Notes under the pieces: model-generated
The model's database searches: none
What the model saw: the letters and a program-made list of their open reading frames with translations, nothing else
What the model was told of the DNA's origin: nothing
Assembly (NCBI RefSeq): GCF_012641465.1
Contig: NZ_JABAIK010000022.1
Location: forward strand, 1 to 61,546
DNA from: Vibrio agarilyticus
GTDB lineage: Bacteria; Pseudomonadota; Gammaproteobacteria; Enterobacterales; Vibrionaceae
Direction: 5' to 3'
Length of the DNA stretch: 61,546 nt
Position numbers and translations under genes: made by a program
In this document: positions 57,907-61,546 of the stretch, piece by piece
Numbering within the stretch: position 1 is the first letter of the stretch
Layout of the letters: every line of letters starts with the position of its first letter

Positions 57907-60015
57907 TTAAATAGGTCGGACGGTTTCGCGTTCCAATTCGGCGGCAAATCGGCGCTGAATAAACTGCACCGTGGCATCGCTCTCAAGACTGTTCAAGGCC
58001 TGCTGCCAATGCTGCTGATATAGACGCTCACGCAGCTCCAACGGCGTTTCGCCTGACTCACCGATCTCTATCGATAATACGTGTGGCTGACCAAGTTGAT
58101 GATTTAATGCCGCGAGCAATTCGCTTTGTGCTCGATCCGTATTGAGGTGCGCTTGATTAGCCCTTAACGTTAAAAGTAGGGTGTTATCGTGTTGCGTCAA
58201 TGCGGAATTTAACGCAAGCTGCTCAACCAATTTTGAGATAGATAGCGTTCGAATCAATCGCGCCCAATCATTTTGTTCACACGCCTCGTCCGCTAAACGC
58301 GCGACCATTTCCGGGGTTTTCTCATGCTCAAGCGCTTGTTTTACCTCGCTTGGTTTAAGAACCGGCGCGCTTGGCATTACCGCCACTTCTTGAGAGGGGC
58401 GCCATTGATAAGGTTCATCATTAGCCACAACATTCTGTTTTGGCGCTGCTGTGGGTGACACTGGTGCGTGTTGCTGCCTGATACGAGTCAAGACAGACTC
58501 TTTGCCCGTACCGTGTTCAGACTTTTTTGTCCCATTTGATGCATCGCTCCCCCCTTTTTGCTGGCGTTGAGAACGCAGTTGATGGCGAAGCCCTGAGGTT
58601 GTTGCTGGCTCAGGACTCTCTACCTCACTGCGGGCAGGCGCAGCAGAAGATGGGGCGGGAGAGCTGACTGTTTGCACTGCAGGCTCATTCACCAATGGCG
58701 ATGATGCGGTAACTTGCGGCGTCATGCTATGTGCTTGCTGCGGATCGCGTGCACTAATTGACGCATTCACAGGCTGAGAATACGTTGGAACGTTGGGTTC
58801 GGCAGCGCTTTGCGTTGGGGCTGACACCGTCGGTCGCGTTTGAGGTTGGATTGACTGCGCGGCAGTTTGCGATGTCACTTCCGTTTGAGCCATTGCCACC
58901 GGTGCAACAATAGGCTGAGCCGCAATTGTCGGCGCAGGACGGAACGCTAGCATACGTAACGCAATCATTTCCATGGCAATTTGACCACTTGGCGCCAGTG
59001 GCATTTCATCGCGACCTTTGAGCGCCATATGATAGTAGAGCTGAACATCTTGAGGGGTCAATAGCCCACTAAGTCGCTCAATTCGCTCTGCATCGGGTTG
59101 CGCTTTATCTAAACTGGCAGGCAACACCTGACACAAGGCAACACGATGTAGCTGCGCGGCAAGCTCTTGCAACAAACTGTCCCACTCGATGCCATTTTGG
59201 GCAAATTGAGCCAGTTGAGTCATCACGTGCGGGACTTGTTGTGTTGCCAACGCATCCAGTAAATCCAACGCTTGATCGGTATCAATAGAGCCCAACATGT
59301 CACGCACCAAATGCGCTTCAATGTGACCATTTCCTAATGCAATCGCTTGATCCGTCAGACTTAATGCATCACGCATACTGCCATCGGCAGCATGCGCAAG
59401 CAGACCTAATGCACGAGATTCTGCATTCACACCTTCTTGAGCAAGAATGTACTCAAGTTGCTCTTGAATGTTGCTCGCCGCAATAGGCTTTAGATGAAAT
59501 TGCAAGCAGCGAGATAAAATCGTCACTGGCAACTTTTGTGGATCGGTCGTTGCTAGCAAAAATTTAACGTACTCGGGCGGCTCTTCTAAGGTTTTAAGCA
59601 ACGCATTAAAAGAGTGCCGCGATAGCATATGCACTTCATCAATCAAATAGACTTTAAATCGACCACGTGCGGGTTTGTACTGCACGTTATCGAGTAAGTC
59701 TCGAGTATCTTCCACTTTAGTGCGCGAGGCGGCATCAATCTCAAGCAGATCGACGAAACGCCCCTGGTCAATTTCTTGACAAGAAGCGCAAACACCACAA
59801 GGCGTCCCTGTGATGCCGGTTTCACAATTTAAGCCTTTCGCAAACAAGCGCCCAATCGTGGTTTTTCCCACGCCTCGAGTACCACTGAGCAAGTAAGCAT
59901 GATGCAATCGATTTTGGTTGAGTGCATTACCAAGTGCGGTCAAAACATGGCCTTGACCAACGACTTGCTCAAATGTTTGCGGGCGCCATTTACGCGCTAA
60001 AGCTAGATAACTCAT
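57907..60015 (-). CDS. dnaX: DNA polymerase III tau/gamma subunit
   Basis: 702 residues (tau). The clamp-loader ATPase core has Walker A (G-T-R-G-V-G-K-T-T), a zinc module (C-G-V-C-A-S-C), D-E-V-H-M-L and the S-R-C sensor. A P, S, A and Q-rich linker (about 370-500) leads to the C-terminal tau domains. A slippery A AAA AAG lies in frame at codons 496-498, followed in the -1 frame by GTC TGA, so a shorter gamma form of about 499 residues is expected. It is 8 bases from apt. Confidence 0.97.
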   Translation of the reverse strand: MSYLALARKWRPQTFEQVVGQGHVLTALGNALNQNRLHHAYLLSGTRGVGKTTIGRLFAKGLNCETGITGTPCGVCASCQEIDQGRFVDLLEIDAASRTKVEDTRDLLDNVQYKPARGRFKVYLIDEVHMLSRHSFNALLKTLEEPPEYVKFLLATTDPQKLPVTILSRCLQFHLKPIAASNIQEQLEYILAQEGVNAESRALGLLAHAADGSMRDALSLTDQAIALGNGHIEAHLVRDMLGSIDTDQALDLLDALATQQVPHVMTQLAQFAQNGIEWDSLLQELAAQLHRVALCQVLPASLDKAQPDAERIERLSGLLTPQDVQLYYHMALKGRDEMPLAPSGQIAMEMIALRMLAFRPAPTIAAQPIVAPVAMAQTEVTSQTAAQSIQPQTRPTVSAPTQSAAEPNVPTYSQPVNASISARDPQQAHSMTPQVTASSPLVNEPAVQTVSSPAPSSAAPARSEVESPEPATTSGLRHQLRSQRQQKGGSDASNGTKKSEHGTGKESVLTRIRQQHAPVSPTAAPKQNVVANDEPYQWRPSQEVAVMPSAPVLKPSEVKQALEHEKTPEMVARLADEACEQNDWARLIRTLSISKLVEQLALNSALTQHDNTLLLTLRANQAHLNTDRAQSELLAALNHQLGQPHVLSIEIGESGETPLELRERLYQQHWQQALNSLESDATVQFIQRRFAAELERETVRPI
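58517..58528 (-). promoter_or_regulatory. Programmed -1 frameshift site in dnaX
   Basis: The minus strand reads ACA AAA AAG TCT GAA in the tau frame. Slipping back one base gives GTC TGA. A purine-rich G-G-G-G-G-G-A-G run lies about 18 bases upstream and a small stem (GAGTC/GACTC) downstream, both like the stimulators in E. coli. Confidence 0.85.
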
Positions 60016-60023
60016 AAACGGAA

Positions 60024-60569
60024 TTAGTGACCTTCGAATTCACAAATGCTATAGACATTTAGACCAAGCGCTTGCAAACGCTCTGTACCACCAATCTCAG
60101 GCAAATTAATCACAAACGCTGCGTGCTCAATCTCACCACCAAGTTTACGAATCAGCTTAGTGGTTGCTTCAATTGTGCCGCCAGTGGCGAGCAGATCATC
60201 TACCACAAGAACTTTATCGCCTTCATTTATTGCATCGACATGGATCTCAAGCGTATCTACGCCGTACTCAAGTTCATACGATTGTGCAATGGTCGCACGT
60301 GGCAACTTACCTGGCTTACGCACAGGAACAAAGCCAACACCGAGTTCAAGTGCGAGCGGCGCACCAAAAAGGAAACCGCGTGCTTCAGTCCCAACCACTT
60401 TGGTAAAGCCCATATCTTTGTACTTCTCAACCAGAAGTCCAATGGTGGCACGATAAGCTTCAGCATCTTCTAATAAACTGGTGACATCACGAAAAAGAAT
60501 CCCCGGTTTTGGATAATCCTGAATACTTTTAATGCTCGCTTTAATCAGTGAAATTGTATCTGTAGTCAT
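60024..60569 (-). CDS. apt: Adenine phosphoribosyltransferase
   Basis: 181 residues. It makes AMP from adenine and PRPP. The PRPP-binding loop [13 protein letters not shown] is present, as is E-A-R-G-F-L-F-G. It precedes dnaX by eight bases, so they form one operon. Confidence 0.97.
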   Translation of the reverse strand: MTTDTISLIKASIKSIQDYPKPGILFRDVTSLLEDAEAYRATIGLLVEKYKDMGFTKVVGTEARGFLFGAPLALELGVGFVPVRKPGKLPRATIAQSYELEYGVDTLEIHVDAINEGDKVLVVDDLLATGGTIEATTKLIRKLGGEIEHAAFVINLPEIGGTERLQALGLNVYSICEFEGH

Positions 60570-60680
60570 AACTTCGATTTACTTGAATTGTGCGCTCTTG
60601 ATAAAAATCAATAGCGACGATATGAAAATTAACCCTAGGTTAACAATGAAAGAAGTGGCATAAGTGGCACGTCGCCACTG

Positions 60681-60807
60681 TATACCCAATTCACTTGAAG
60701 ATGCTGGTAAGCGACTGGCAAACAAAGCCTCTAAGCATAGGTAAACTATGTGATGAGGTTTATGAGCGCCCGTCAACACCGCTGCAACTTCAACTAGAAC
60801 GGGTATA
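60681..60807 (+). repeat. ERIC element copy G, full length
   Basis: 127 bases, the canonical ERIC length: starts TATACCCAATTCACTTGAAGATGC and ends CTTCAACTAGAACGGGTATA with TGTGATGAGGTTTATGAG inside. It lies upstream of apt in a 305-base gap. Confidence 0.95.
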
Positions 60808-60874
60808 GATGGATAAATCACTTCCCTGCAATATTAGTGATTTTCTTGTTCGGCAGCAACCAATCTGTCGTCAA

Positions 60875-61261
60875 TTACTGTTGTTCTATTTCAGGCAAAC
60901 GTAAAAACCAACTCAGTAAGCACGCCGCGAGCGCAAGCAGCATCAACTTTAACCAAAGCGCATTCACCCACCAAATCGAAAAGGCAAAGCTGGCAACAAT
61001 CATCACGGTTCCTTTTCGCTTTACATTGGGCGCAACCGCACGGTGTTGCTGCCAATCCATCAAGATGGGGCCAAATGTCTTATGTTGGTGTAGCCAAATA
61101 TGAAAACGGGGAGAGCCTTTAAACCAGCAGGCGCTGGCAAGAAGGATAAAAGGCGTGGTGGGCAACAGGGGCAAAAAGAGCCCCAGAAGACCAAGGAATA
61201 AACAAAGTCCACCTGCTAGATTAAATAGCCACATGGTTATTTTAGTGATAGTGGACTCCAT
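60875..61261 (-). CDS. ybaN: YbaN family membrane protein (DUF454)
   Basis: 128 residues with three or four membrane helices. The family segment G-L-L-G-L-F-L-P-L-L-P-T-T-P-F-I-L-L-A and the F-x-x-W-L-x-x-H-K-x-F-G-P core are clear. Function unknown. In E. coli ybaN also neighbours apt. A small gene overlaps the upstream leader closely (10 bases away). Confidence 0.93.
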   Translation of the reverse strand: MESTITKITMWLFNLAGGLCLFLGLLGLFLPLLPTTPFILLASACWFKGSPRFHIWLHQHKTFGPILMDWQQHRAVAPNVKRKGTVMIVASFAFSIWWVNALWLKLMLLALAACLLSWFLRLPEIEQQ

Positions 61262-61271
61262 TTCTTTTCAA

Positions 61272-61403
61272 TCAAAATCTTGCGTAGTCGTTCACCACAC
61301 GCAGCCAAGTTAAAATTGCGGGCAGTGTCGGCAGTGCTAGCACTACCAAAAAAGCGAGAAAATAAAAGATATTATACGGCTCATGCACCTGATTGTCTGC
61401 CAT
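61272..61403 (-). CDS. Small membrane protein (43 residues) before ybaN
   Basis: 43 residues, too short for usual gene finders. It starts at ATG 61401-61403 with an excellent AAGGAG site nine bases upstream, and ends ten bases before ybaN. Residues about 11-34 (Y-N-I-F-Y-F-L-A-F-L-V-V-L-A-L-P) are hydrophobic with a P-T-L-P turn. It looks like a real membrane miniprotein co-translated with ybaN, but I know no family. Confidence 0.7.
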   Translation of the reverse strand: MADNQVHEPYNIFYFLAFLVVLALPTLPAILTWLRVVNDYARF

Positions 61404-61473
61404 GACACATTACTCCTTTTGATTCAAAATATTAATTCGACAGACTCTCCCCAAGATAATGGGGTAGAAAGGG

Positions 61474-61546
61474 TATATACCCAAGTGACTTCAAGATGCT
61501 GGATTCAGAGCCGGCTCACTGAGCTGAGAGCAAGGCAAACAACGCA
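61474..61546 (-). repeat. Start of another long palindromic-end repeat (cut by window edge)
   Basis: TATATACCCAAGTGACTTCAAGATGC followed by TGGATTCAGAGCCGGCTCACTGAGC matches, in reverse, the right end of the element at 16351-16620. The rest is beyond the window. Confidence 0.85.

Overview
This window is a piece of the larger chromosome of a Vibrio (Vibrionaceae, Gammaproteobacteria). The evidence is the gene content: a MotY-type sodium-motor protein, a VC2046/SO_2500-family protein beside sodB, a NhaC-type antiporter beside rnt, the blocks yejK/yejL/yejM and apt-dnaX-ybaB-recR, and many ERIC-type intergenic repeats. I cannot fix the species.

Layout. Positions 1-3.6 kb are an accessory region of attC-flanked gene cassettes, all read on the minus strand. 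No integrase is visible in the window, and a partial transposase gene lies at the left edge. The cassettes carry a coupled zinc-ribbon/membrane gene pair, a membrane-anchored copy of the RNase E-type S1 domain, a membrane zinc-ribbon protein, an Mrr-like nuclease and a small acidic protein. About 0.8 kb without a gene but with strong inverted repeats separates this array from the core genome.

From 4.4 to 25 kb is ordinary core: gloA, motY, rnt, a NhaC-family antiporter, a DsbA-like oxidoreductase, grxD, sodB, a degenerate SDR, adhE, a MarC-family protein, a potassium channel, asd, a membrane HPt protein, a siderophore-interacting flavoprotein, and yejK/yejL/yejM. A cluster of four tRNAs (Ser-Phe-Asn-Ser) follows at 24.9-25.7 kb.

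From 26 to 40 kb is more variable: a large ImpA/M60-like lipoprotein protease with near-identical Ig-like repeats, selO, a LacI-sensor/PAS/GGDEF/EAL protein, a cyclic-di-GMP-I riboswitch candidate ahead of a secreted protein, a LysR/PACE efflux pair and an MFS transporter. The GGDEF/EAL enzyme and the riboswitch gene are adjacent and may form a local second-messenger circuit.

From 40 to 61.5 kb the order is again conserved and resembles E. coli neighbourhoods: topB, ydjA, fadH, sppA, ansA, yeaC, msrB, gapA, yeaD, rlmA, a ChaN-family gene, ycgN, a YkgJ-type gene, recR, ybaB, dnaX, apt, ybaN. dnaX carries an in-frame A AAA AAG slippery site followed at once by a -1 frame stop, so a gamma subunit made by frameshifting is expected. 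Two repeat families are scattered between genes: ERIC (about 115-135 bp) and a 268-270 bp palindromic element with short derivatives. One long copy splits dnaX from ybaB.
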